Assembly (NCBI GenBank): GCA_963830385.1
Contig: CAWHMD010000005.1
Coordinates: forward strand, 1,302,001-1,366,000
Source of the DNA: Bog-532 sp963830385
GTDB lineage: Bacteria; Actinomycetota; Actinomycetes; Streptosporangiales; Streptosporangiaceae
Reading direction: 5' to 3'
DNA: 64,000 bases
Below, piece by piece: positions 33,724 through 41,679 of this stretch (positions are counted from its first letter, which is position 1; each line of letters starts with the position of its first letter). Under the pieces are notes generated by a model, which was given only the letters and a program-made list of their open reading frames with translations, had not been told where the DNA came from and did no database searches. Position numbers and translations under genes: made by a program.

Positions 33724-34830
33724 TCAGGTGGTGCGGTACTTCTCGGCGTCGGCGGCCCGGAACTCCAGCCCCAGGCCGGGCCGGTCCGGGGCCGGGCGGA
33801 TCACGCCGCCCGCCGGGTCGAGGGTGCCGTCGAAGAACATCGATTCGATCCGGGTGTGGTCGTGGAACCACTCCAGATGGCGGAAGTTGGGAATCGCCGC
33901 CGCCGCGTGCGCGTGCAGGTGGGGGGCGCAGTGCCCGGACAGCTGGAGCCCGAAGGAAGCGGCGACGGCGGCGGTGCGCAGCCACTCGGTGAGGCCGCCG
34001 CAGCGCGAGGCGTCGGCCTGCAGGCAGTCGACCGCGCCGGCCGCGCACATCCGCCGGAAATAGAAAACATCCCAGCCGTACTCGCCCGCCGCCACGTCCG
34101 GCGCGACCGCATCCCGGACCTCACGCAGGCCGTCCAGGTCGTCGGAGGAGACCGGTTCCTCGAACCAGCGGATGTCGAGGTCGGCGGCGGCGGTCATGAC
34201 CCGGATGGCCTGCTTGCGGCCGTAGCCGCCGTTGGCGTCCACGTACAGCTCCACACCGTCGCCGACGACCTCGCGGGCCTGCCGCATCCGGGCCAGGTCC
34301 CGGGCCACGTCGCCGCCCCAGGACTCACCGATCTTGATCTTGACTCTCGGGATGCGCTGCTCCACAGTCCAGCCGGTCAGCTGGGCCCGGAGCTGGTCGT
34401 CGGTGTAGGGGGTGAAGCCGCCGCTGCCGTAGACCGGCACCTCATCGCGGACCGCGCCGAACAGCCGGAACAGCGGCAGGCCGAGCAGCTTGGCCTTGAG
34501 GTCCCACAGCGCGATGTCGACCGCGGAGATCGCGTAGCCGGCGACGCCCTGTCGGGTGACGTTGCGGACGGCCCGGATCATGGCCTCGGTCGTGCCGGGC
34601 ACGTCCAGGGCGGGACGGCCTTCGACGACCGGGGTCAGTTCGTGCTTGATCACCGCCGCGGACGCCGCCGATCCGTAAGTCCAGCCGACCCCCTCGGTGT
34701 CGCCGGCCCGGACCCGGGCCAGCACCATCGTGGTCGCGTCCCACGCCAGTGTGCCGTCGCCTTCCGGTGCGTCGGCCGGGATCTTGTAGGCCGCGGCTTC
34801 GACGGACTCGATGAGCGGATCGATGGTCAT
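33724..34830 (-). CDS. mandelate racemase/enolase-superfamily enzyme (probable acid-sugar dehydratase)
   Basis: 368 residues. N-terminal capping domain then the barrel with K-x-K (RVKIKIGES), the metal ligands Asp in VDANGGY, Glu in FEEP and Glu in AAGEYGWD, and the His/Asp dyad in QADASRCGG and SGHCAPHLHAH. This set fits the mandelate-racemase subgroup, most members of which dehydrate aldonic acids to 2-keto-3-deoxy acids. Start overlaps the GMC stop (ATGA). Next to a sugar-oxidising system, a sugar acid is the natural substrate. Confidence 0.88.
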   Translation of the reverse strand: MTIDPLIESVEAAAYKIPADAPEGDGTLAWDATTMVLARVRAGDTEGVGWTYGSAASAAVIKHELTPVVEGRPALDVPGTTEAMIRAVRNVTRQGVAGYAISAVDIALWDLKAKLLGLPLFRLFGAVRDEVPVYGSGGFTPYTDDQLRAQLTGWTVEQRIPRVKIKIGESWGGDVARDLARMRQAREVVGDGVELYVDANGGYGRKQAIRVMTAAADLDIRWFEEPVSSDDLDGLREVRDAVAPDVAAGEYGWDVFYFRRMCAAGAVDCLQADASRCGGLTEWLRTAAVAASFGLQLSGHCAPHLHAHAAAAIPNFRHLEWFHDHTRIESMFFDGTLDPAGGVIRPAPDRPGLGLEFRAADAEKYRTT

Positions 34831-36500
34831 GACGCCACTCCGTTCCGGGATCCGGCGGCCAGCTGGTCGGCGGCCCGGGCGGCGACGGCCATGATGGTCA
34901 GGGCCGGGTTGGCGCTGCCCTGGGTGGGCAGCACGCTGCCGTCGGTGATGTACAGGTTGGGCACGGCGAAGCTGCGGCCGGACTGGTCGACCACGCCGCT
35001 GCGCTCGTTGCGGGCCATCCGGGCCCCGCCGACCAGGTGGGCGTAGCGCTGGATGGTGATGACCTCGTCGGCGCCGGCGGCGTGCAGGATGTCCTCCATC
35101 ACCGACTGCGCCGCCTTGGCCAGGGCCCGGTCGTTGTCGCACTGGGAGTAGGAGAAGCTGGCCACCGGCAGCCCGTGCCGGTCCTTCTCCTCGGCCAGCG
35201 TGACCCGGTTGCCCGGCTGGGGCAGGAACTCACACAGCGCGCCGAGCGTGGCCCAGTGCACGTAGTCGCTCATGTACTCGCGCAATGCCCCGCCCCAGTG
35301 CCCCTGGGCGGCCACGTGCTCGGCCCAGGTGATCGGCAGCGGCGACACGGTCTGGATCGAGAACCCGCGTTTGTAGTCCTTAGCGGGGTCGGTCTCGTAG
35401 AACTGCTCGCTGCTGACCTCGGGCGGCGGCGACTTGTACATGCGGACCTCGGCGTCGAACCGGCCCGCGGTCTGCGGCGCCCCCTGCACCATCAGGTAGC
35501 GCCCGACCTGGTCGAAGTCGTTGCCGACGCCGTCCGGGAACCGGGGGCAGGCCGAGTTCAGCAGCAGCCGCGGGGTCTCGATCGAGTACCCGGCCACCGC
35601 GACCATCGCCGCGCGCTGGAACCGCTCCTGGCCATCCTTGACGTAGTGGACGCCGAGGGCCCGGCCGGTCCCGGCGTCGATGGCCACGCGGGTCACCATC
35701 GCGTCGGCGCGCACCTCGGCGCCGTGCGCGAGCGCGTCCGGCACGTGGGTGATCAGCGGCGAGGCCTTGGCGTTGACCTTGCAGCCCTGCAGGCAGAAGC
35801 CCCGGTAGATGCAGTGCGGCCGGTTCCCGAACCGCCCGTTGGCGATGGCCACCGGCCCGACGTGGGCCTCAACGCCAGCCTTGAGCGCGCCGCGCAGGAA
35901 GATCTCGCCGTTGCCGCCGACCGGGTGCGGCCGGTACGGGTAGCGGTGCGGGTCACCCCACGGCCAGCGGTCCCCGGCCACCGGCAGCTCCTGCTCGAGC
36001 TGCTCGTAGTAGGGCCGCAGCTCCGGGTAGGTGATCGGCCAGTCGGCGCCCACCCCGTCCAGGGTCTGGGTCATGAAGTCGCTGGGGTGGAAGCGGGGCG
36101 TGTAGCCCGCGTAGTGGACCATCGAGCCGCCGACCCCGCGGCCGGAGTTGTTCGAGCCCATCGGGACCGGGTCGGAACCGCTGATGACCCGCGGCTCGGT
36201 CCAGTACAGGTGGTGCGAGCCGGCCTCGTCGCTGACCCAGTCGGTGTCCGGGTCCCAGAACGGGCCTGCGTCCAGGGCCGCGACCCGCCAGCCCGCCCGG
36301 GCCAGCCGCTGCAGCAGCACCGAGCCGCCCGCCCCGCAGCCCACGATGACCAGGTCGATCTCGTCGGTGTCGGCGAACCGGCGCATGTCCGCGCGGAGCC
36401 GGTGGTTGGTGCGGGAGCCGTCGTTGGGCAGCAGCCAGGCTGACTCGTTGCGGTCGCGGACCGAGGCCATGGTGCCAGCTTTCATGGTGCCAGCTTTCAT
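34827..36500 (-). CDS. GMC-family oxidoreductase (gluconate-2-dehydrogenase-type flavoprotein)
   Basis: 557 residues. FAD motif LVIVGCGAGGSVLLQRLARAG near residue 45; GRGVGGSMVHYAGYTPR; the Cys-rich CIYRGFCLQGCKVNAKAS; and the C-terminal catalytic region HLVGGARMARN with NLYITDGSVLPTQGSANPAL. This form works as the large subunit of membrane sugar or alcohol dehydrogenases with a subunit-3 partner, encoded just upstream. The ATG at 36500 overlaps the partner stop (TAATG); two further in-frame ATGs follow in a tandem 15-base repeat. No cytochrome-c subunit is seen, so the electron acceptor is unclear. Confidence 0.9.
   Translation of the reverse strand: MKAGTMKAGTMASVRDRNESAWLLPNDGSRTNHRLRADMRRFADTDEIDLVIVGCGAGGSVLLQRLARAGWRVAALDAGPFWDPDTDWVSDEAGSHHLYWTEPRVISGSDPVPMGSNNSGRGVGGSMVHYAGYTPRFHPSDFMTQTLDGVGADWPITYPELRPYYEQLEQELPVAGDRWPWGDPHRYPYRPHPVGGNGEIFLRGALKAGVEAHVGPVAIANGRFGNRPHCIYRGFCLQGCKVNAKASPLITHVPDALAHGAEVRADAMVTRVAIDAGTGRALGVHYVKDGQERFQRAAMVAVAGYSIETPRLLLNSACPRFPDGVGNDFDQVGRYLMVQGAPQTAGRFDAEVRMYKSPPPEVSSEQFYETDPAKDYKRGFSIQTVSPLPITWAEHVAAQGHWGGALREYMSDYVHWATLGALCEFLPQPGNRVTLAEEKDRHGLPVASFSYSQCDNDRALAKAAQSVMEDILHAAGADEVITIQRYAHLVGGARMARNERSGVVDQSGRSFAVPNLYITDGSVLPTQGSANPALTIMAVAARAADQLAAGSRNGVAS
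36471..36500 (-). repeat. 15-base tandem duplication spanning the GMC start codon
   Basis: Two perfect copies of ATGAAAGCTGGCACC head to tail, followed by a third ATG. The gene thus has three in-frame starts and encodes MKAGTMKAGTM. Probably a slippage event at the coupled stop/start junction. Confidence 0.9.
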
Positions 36501-37165
36501 TAGGCGCCCTCCCGGATCGGGTCGCCGGACGGCCTGGCGTCGCGGACCTCGAACGGCTCGAGCTTGTCGACGCCGGCGTTCTTGTAGCCGCGCGGATAGG
36601 CCGGCCCGGAAAAGCCGATCTCGTTCCAGGCGTGCGGGTGCGCGTACAGCGCGGTGCAGGCGTACCGGGTCCACAGGCTCCACACGTGGGACGCGTTCAG
36701 CCCGTGCCAGTCATCGGACTGCCGGTCCTGGACGGCCTGGATCAGCTCCAGCTGGTCCTTTTCCGGCGCCTCGGCGAACGGCAGCCCGCAGCGGGTGTGA
36801 CTGTCGTCGTCCAGGTAGCCGAGGGTGTCCCGCCAGGCCTGGCCGTCCTCGGGCATGTCGCCGTACCGCCAGCCGTCGGTCTCGCCCTCCGCCAGCCGTG
36901 ACTCGACCATCTCCAGCACGGGGATCTCGGGTTGGTCCTGCTGCCCGGCGATCAGGTTCAGCAGCGACCGCGCGGTGACCCTTTCGTTTTCGTTGAAAAA
37001 GGTCTCTTGCGGTGGCTCCAGCCGACCCAGTACGAGGTCCCGGGTGGCCTGGTCCCAGTGCCGGGCCTGGTCTATGACGTCGAAGCCGGGGAACCGGGGC
37101 GACCGGTCCGACTGCTGGCGTTCGTACCGGCCGGGGCCGGTCGCGCCCTGCGGGGGAGCGCTCAC
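36500..37165 (-). CDS. gluconate 2-dehydrogenase subunit 3-family protein
   Basis: 221 residues; the GTG start at 37165 overlaps the upstream stop. Middle part FFNENERVTARSLLNLIAGQQ and the later DQLELIQAVQDRQSDDWHGL then HVWSLWTRYACTALYAHP are the gluconate_2-dh3 signature. Unlike classical gamma subunits it has no Tat or Sec signal at the N-terminus, so the complex is probably cytoplasmic. Partner of the GMC flavoprotein. Confidence 0.88.
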   Translation of the reverse strand: MSAPPQGATGPGRYERQQSDRSPRFPGFDVIDQARHWDQATRDLVLGRLEPPQETFFNENERVTARSLLNLIAGQQDQPEIPVLEMVESRLAEGETDGWRYGDMPEDGQAWRDTLGYLDDDSHTRCGLPFAEAPEKDQLELIQAVQDRQSDDWHGLNASHVWSLWTRYACTALYAHPHAWNEIGFSGPAYPRGYKNAGVDKLEPFEVRDARPSGDPIREGA

Positions 37166-37617
37166 TGTTCGCGCCGCAGGACGGCGGCCAGCAGGCCCAT
37201 CCCGCCGACCATCGTGACCAGCAGCGGGGCCAGCACCGGCGGGCCCATCTCGATGTTGTAGCGGGCGTTGGACCAGCCGCCCGGCTTCTGGGCGATGCCG
37301 CGGGCGTGCAGGTAGGTGCCCTGCAGGCCGTTGGCCACGATCGCGGCCGAGGCGATGGGCAAGGCGGTCTTGGCCGCCTTCTGGCTGAAGAAGCCGGCCA
37401 CCCCGGCCGCCGCCCCGATCGGGCCCATGGCGACCGGGATCCACATCATCTTGTTGCCGAAGCTGGCGCTGTCGTGCTCGAAGTAGATCTCGGCCGCGGT
37501 GACCAGCGCGCCCGCCGCCGTCAGGGCGGACAGGCTGCGCTCGAACCGCCCGGCCCGCACGTTGCGGACCAGCCGGTCGATGCCGTGCACCGGTTCTTTC
37601 ATGGCCCGTTCCTTCAT
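37162..37617 (-). CDS. small membrane protein of the sugar-oxidation operon
   Basis: 151 residues, four hydrophobic segments. Reads RFERSLSALTAAGALVTAAEI, then MWIPVAMGPIGAAAGVAGFFS and ALPIASAAIVANGLQGTYLH. Such proteins are often found before GMC/subunit-3 pairs; perhaps a membrane anchor or quinone-side partner. Start at 37617 follows GGAGG. Function unknown. Confidence 0.65.
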   Translation of the reverse strand: MKERAMKEPVHGIDRLVRNVRAGRFERSLSALTAAGALVTAAEIYFEHDSASFGNKMMWIPVAMGPIGAAAGVAGFFSQKAAKTALPIASAAIVANGLQGTYLHARGIAQKPGGWSNARYNIEMGPPVLAPLLVTMVGGMGLLAAVLRREQ

Positions 37618-37630
37618 GACTCGCCTCCGT

Positions 37631-38002
37631 TCAGTCGAGGGGATTGGCGGCGGGGAGCTGGCCGGCGGCCAGGACACCGGCGACCGCGAACGCGGTGGCC
37701 ATCAGCGCGCTGACCAGCGCCGCGCGACGCCAGCGGGGCGCCGCCACGGCCAGCGGCACCATGCTCAGCGCGTGCAGGGCGTCGACTCCGACGCCCAGCC
37801 CGAGCAGGGGTTCGTCCGGGAACGCCAGAGCCAGCCCGGCCTGGAGGACCTGACGGGCGCCAAGCACCCGGACCACCTGCTGGGCGCCCGAGTCCAGCGG
37901 CCCGCCCAGTTGCTGCTCGGCCGACCATCGGGGTGCGGCCAGCTGGATCACCCCGTATCCGGCCCGCACGCTGGCCAGCACGGATTCCGCCCGCATGGTC
38001 AT
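37631..38002 (-). CDS. small hydrophobic protein, unknown
   Basis: 123 residues with three or four predicted helices and no recognised motif: RVLGARQVLQAGLALAF and LGLGVGVDALHALSMVPLAV are typical of DUF4267-like proteins, but this is a weak match. Start overlaps the SDR stop (ATGA), so it is part of the same operon. Confidence 0.6.
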   Translation of the reverse strand: MTMRAESVLASVRAGYGVIQLAAPRWSAEQQLGGPLDSGAQQVVRVLGARQVLQAGLALAFPDEPLLGLGVGVDALHALSMVPLAVAAPRWRRAALVSALMATAFAVAGVLAAGQLPAANPLD

Positions 38003-39042
38003 CGCCCGGTCCGGCGGCCCAGTGGACGGCGCAGCGCGGCGGCCGTGACCCCGGCCGCTCCGGCCAGCCCGGCCAGCACCCCGCCGACCACCCCGTGGTG
38101 CTGGGACGCCCACAGCTGGGCGCTGCGCGGCTTGGCCTTTTCGTCGAAGCTGCCGTGAGCGGTGTAGTCGTGGCCGCGCGGGCCGTCGGCGGGCTCCCAC
38201 AGGTTGACCGGGCGGTCCGGGGACTCGGGCCGGTCGTCCTCCTGGGACTTGAAGCCCGTCTTGCCCAGGTAGCGGTCGAGCAGGCCGGGCGCGACGGCGT
38301 TGGCGATCAGCGTGCCCATCGTCGTGCCGCCGACCCAGTACTCGCGGCGCTGGGGATGGTCGGCGGCGTAGAGCACACCGCGGGCGGCGACCTCGGGCTG
38401 GTAGATCGGCGGCACCGGCTGGGCGGGCCTGGGCAGGCGGGACAGCACCCAGTCGAACTGCGGGGTGTTGACCGCGGGCATCTGCACCATCGTCACGCGC
38501 ACGTTGCTCTTGTCGTGCAGCAGTTCGCAGCGCAGCGACTCGTGGAAGCCCTGGATGGCGTGCTTGGCGCCGCAGTAGGCGGTCTGCAGCGGGATGCCGC
38601 GGTAGGCCAGGGTGGAGCCGACGTGGACGATCGTGCCGGCGTCGCGGGCCTGCATCCGCTTGAGCGCGGCCATCGTGCCGTAGACGTAGCCCAGGTAGCT
38701 GACCTCGGTGACCCGCTTGTACTCCTCGGGCTTGATGTTCCTGAACTCGGCGAAGATCGAGGTGAAGGCCACGTTGACCCACACGTCGATGGGACCGAGG
38801 GTCTGCTCGGTCTGCGCCGCAGCGTTTTCTACCTGCTCGGGGTCGGCGACGTCGGTGGGGATGGGCAGCGCGGTGCCGCCACGGGCCTCGACGTCCCGGG
38901 CCGCGCCGGCCAGGCCCGCCTCGCCCCGGGCGAGCAGGGCCACCTTGGCCCCGCGGGCACCGAAGGCGAGCGCGGTGGCCCGCCCGATGCCGCCGCTGGC
39001 CCCGGTGACCACGACCACTTGTTCCGCGTGCTTGTTGCTCAC
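37999..39042 (-). CDS. SDR-family oxidoreductase with C-terminal membrane anchor
   Basis: 347 residues, longer than a classical SDR. Cofactor motif TGASGGIG, catalytic Ser in HVGSTLAYRG and Y-x-x-x-K in TAYCGAKHA. From about residue 270 comes an extra tail ending in a hydrophobic helix and a basic end (GVLAGLAGAAGVTAAALRRP), suggesting attachment to the inner membrane. GTG start at 39042 after AAAGGAG, overlapping the GH15 stop. Could act on a sugar or lactone in the same pathway. Confidence 0.88.
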   Translation of the reverse strand: MSNKHAEQVVVVTGASGGIGRATALAFGARGAKVALLARGEAGLAGAARDVEARGGTALPIPTDVADPEQVENAAAQTEQTLGPIDVWVNVAFTSIFAEFRNIKPEEYKRVTEVSYLGYVYGTMAALKRMQARDAGTIVHVGSTLAYRGIPLQTAYCGAKHAIQGFHESLRCELLHDKSNVRVTMVQMPAVNTPQFDWVLSRLPRPAQPVPPIYQPEVAARGVLYAADHPQRREYWVGGTTMGTLIANAVAPGLLDRYLGKTGFKSQEDDRPESPDRPVNLWEPADGPRGHDYTAHGSFDEKAKPRSAQLWASQHHGVVGGVLAGLAGAAGVTAAALRRPLGRRTGR

Positions 39043-40832
39043 GGTGGAGCTCCTTTCGTTGTCAGTAAGGCCGTCGCGGCCGGCGTCTCGGGCCACGGGG
39101 CCGCCAGGCGCTGAGCGGACTCCAGCAGCAGCGCGTGCACGAACGCCTGGGGGGCGTTGCCGCGTACCTGTCGCTGGTTGACGTCGTATTCCTCGGTGAG
39201 CAGGCCGGGGGTGCCGCAGGCGGCCCGGTTGCGCTCGAACCAGCGGGCCGCCTCGACCTGGTGGCCGTGCTGGTGCTCGGTCAGGGCCATTGCGAACCCG
39301 CACAGCAGGAACGCGCCCTCGGCCTGGCCCAGTGGCCGTTCGTCTTCCCGGTAGCGGTAGAGGAAACCCTCACGGCCGAGGTCTTTCGCGACCGCGTCGA
39401 CCGTGGCCAGTGCTCGCGGGTCCCCGGCCGGTATCGCCCCGCGGATGATCGGCAGCAGGAGGGCGGCGTCGACCCGCTCGTCGTCGGGGGCCCGCTGGAA
39501 GCGGCCGGACGGGTGCAGGCAATCGGCGGTGACGTCGGCGACCAGGCCGTCGGCCAGGCCGCTCCAGGCCGCCCCCTGGGCGGCGGGCGCGGCCGCGGCG
39601 ATGGCCCGCAGCCCGGCCGCGCAGGTCAGCCGGGAGTGGGCCCAGTGCCGGTTGTCCAGCTCCCAGATGCCGGCGTCGGGCTCGCCACCACGTTTCTGGA
39701 TGGCCGCGATCGCGGCCTCGACCGCCTGCCAGTGGCCGGAGTCCAGCCGGTCGTGCCGGGCCGCCGCCGCGAACAGCAGCAGCGCCTCGCCGAAGGCGTC
39801 CAGCTGGAACTGCTTGTTGACCCAGTTGCCGATCTTGTCGTAGCCGCCGGGGTAGCCCGGCAGGTGCAGCTGGCGCTCGTCCGGCACCGGGCCGCCGTCG
39901 ACCGTGTAGGCCGGCTTCAGCTGGGGCCCGTCGCCCAGCAGCCGCTCGGTGACGAAGCCGACCGCGCTGTCGAGCAGCGGGTACGGCCCGGCCGCGGCCA
40001 CCGCTTCGCCGGCGTAGCACTGGTCGCGGATCCAGGCGTAGCGGTAGTCGTAGTTGCGGCCTTGCTGGGCCCGTTCGGGCAGGCTGGTGGTGGCCGCGGC
40101 CGCCATGCCACCCCCGTCGCTGGTCAGCCCCCGCAGCACCGCGTAGGCGTGGCAGGCGTCCCGGTCGGCGATCGTACCGGACAGGTCGGGCACCGCCTCC
40201 AGCCACGCGGTCTCGGTGGCCTCCCAGGCCTTGGCGGCGTCGGGCGGCGGGCCGGTCAGCGGGCGATCGGAGATCTCCAGCACCAGGTCCAGGCGGTCAC
40301 CGGCCGGGACCGTGACCTCGGCCCGGAGGCCACCCCCAGAGCGGGGACGAGCTCCCTTCATCCCGGTCCAGCGCAGGTGGAGCGGGCCGCAGCGGGCGGT
40401 CCAGACGCCCCCGTCGTGTTTGACGCGGCTCGGCTTGTACTGCCCGAACCCGGCCCGCGGATCGAACACCACCCGGACCCGGGTGGCACCGTCGATGGCT
40501 TCGACCCGCCGCAGCGCCACCGCCGTGTGCTGGTCGCCCGGCATGGCCAGCGCCTCGCGGCACTCGATGGCCTGGGTGGTGGTGATCCAGCGGCTGCGCC
40601 AGATCAGGCTGCGTGGCTCGTAGTAGCCGCCCCAGACGAACGGCTGGTCGACCGGGGTGACCGCGTACACGCCGGCCCCGCCGATCAGCGCGGAGAACAC
40701 CGCCTCGGAGTCCCAGCGCGGCGCGCACATCCAGACGAAGTCGCCGCGCGGGCCGACCATGACGCCCCGCTGGCCGTCGGCCAGCAGCGCGTACTCCGAC
40801 AGCACGTGCAGCGGGAACTCCTGGGCGGCCAT
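39039..40832 (-). CDS. glycoside hydrolase family 15 protein (glucoamylase/trehalase-like)
   Basis: 597 residues with the N-terminal beta-sandwich and the (alpha/alpha)6 barrel of GH15. Typical stretches are LLADGQRGVMVGPRGDFVWMC at the start, the catalytic-acid region QGRNYDYRYAWIRDQCYAGEA, YDKIGNWVNKQFQLDAFGEAL, and the second catalytic Glu near GIWELDNRHWAHSR. No signal peptide, so it acts in the cytoplasm, like mycobacterial trehalase-type GH15 enzymes. First gene of the eight-gene operon; the ATG at 40832 follows GGGGAG. Product would be free glucose. Confidence 0.9.
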   Translation of the reverse strand: MAAQEFPLHVLSEYALLADGQRGVMVGPRGDFVWMCAPRWDSEAVFSALIGGAGVYAVTPVDQPFVWGGYYEPRSLIWRSRWITTTQAIECREALAMPGDQHTAVALRRVEAIDGATRVRVVFDPRAGFGQYKPSRVKHDGGVWTARCGPLHLRWTGMKGARPRSGGGLRAEVTVPAGDRLDLVLEISDRPLTGPPPDAAKAWEATETAWLEAVPDLSGTIADRDACHAYAVLRGLTSDGGGMAAAATTSLPERAQQGRNYDYRYAWIRDQCYAGEAVAAAGPYPLLDSAVGFVTERLLGDGPQLKPAYTVDGGPVPDERQLHLPGYPGGYDKIGNWVNKQFQLDAFGEALLLFAAAARHDRLDSGHWQAVEAAIAAIQKRGGEPDAGIWELDNRHWAHSRLTCAAGLRAIAAAAPAAQGAAWSGLADGLVADVTADCLHPSGRFQRAPDDERVDAALLLPIIRGAIPAGDPRALATVDAVAKDLGREGFLYRYREDERPLGQAEGAFLLCGFAMALTEHQHGHQVEAARWFERNRAACGTPGLLTEEYDVNQRQVRGNAPQAFVHALLLESAQRLAAPWPETPAATALLTTKGAPP

Positions 40833-40989
40833 CAGGCGTTCTCCCCGGCCCGGTTCCGGTCCTGGTCTTGGTGCTGACGCGCATGGTGATCGGTGGATGT
40901 CGTGGCGTCCTCTTTTGCTTTGCCCACGGTTTTGGCTCTCTGCCCAGGGTTGGCCTGGTGAAACAGGGCGGACCGGGTAGAAGGCGAGG

Positions 40990-41679
40990 ATGACAAAAGA
41001 GCTGAAGGCCGTGCTGTTCGACGTGGACGGGACCCTCGTCGACACCAATTACCTGCACACGGTGGCCTGGTGGGAGGCGTTCGCCCAGGCCGGTCACGAC
41101 GTGCCGATGGCGCCGATCCACCGGGCGATCGGCATGGGGTCGGACAAGATGCTCGATGCGCTGCTGCCCGATGACCGGGACAAGGACGCGGACGAGGACA
41201 TCAGGACGTCCCATTCGGCGCTGTACTCGGTGTACTGGTCGCGGCTGCGGCCGCTGCCCGGGGCGCGCCGGCTGCTGCGGGCCTGCCACGACCAGGGCCT
41301 GCGGGTGGTGCTGGCCAGCTCGGCCGATCCGGACGAACTCGAGGTGCTGTGTGCGGCCCTGGACGTGGACCAGGCCATAGACGCCGCCACCTCCGCGGGT
41401 GACGTCGGGGCCAGCAAGCCCGCGCCCGACCTGGTCCAGGTGGCGCTGGAGCACGCTGCCGCCGACCCGGCCGAGACGGTGTTCATCGGCGACTCCGTCT
41501 GGGACGTCCGCGCGGCCGAGAGCGCCGGGGTCCCGTGCGTCGGCCTGCTCAGCGGCGGCACCAGCCGCGGCGAGCTGACCGGCGCCGGTGCCGTCGCCGT
41601 CTACGAAGGACCGGCTGACCTGCTGGAAGCTGTGTCGAAGGGCGGTCAGGACTTCAGGCGGGTGCTGGTGGGGTCGTAG
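40990..41679 (+). CDS. HAD-family hydrolase (phosphoglycolate-phosphatase-like)
   Basis: 229 residues. Motif I LFDVDGTLVDTN, cap domain, motif II VLASSAD, motif III Lys in GASKPAPD, and motif IV FIGDSVWDVRAAESAG. All catalytic residues are present. Probably dephosphorylates a small sugar phosphate. The gene is divergent from the GH15 operon and its last 34 bases overlap the convergent dehydrogenase gene. Confidence 0.9.
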   Translation: MTKELKAVLFDVDGTLVDTNYLHTVAWWEAFAQAGHDVPMAPIHRAIGMGSDKMLDALLPDDRDKDADEDIRTSHSALYSVYWSRLRPLPGARRLLRACHDQGLRVVLASSADPDELEVLCAALDVDQAIDAATSAGDVGASKPAPDLVQVALEHAAADPAETVFIGDSVWDVRAAESAGVPCVGLLSGGTSRGELTGAGAVAVYEGPADLLEAVSKGGQDFRRVLVGS

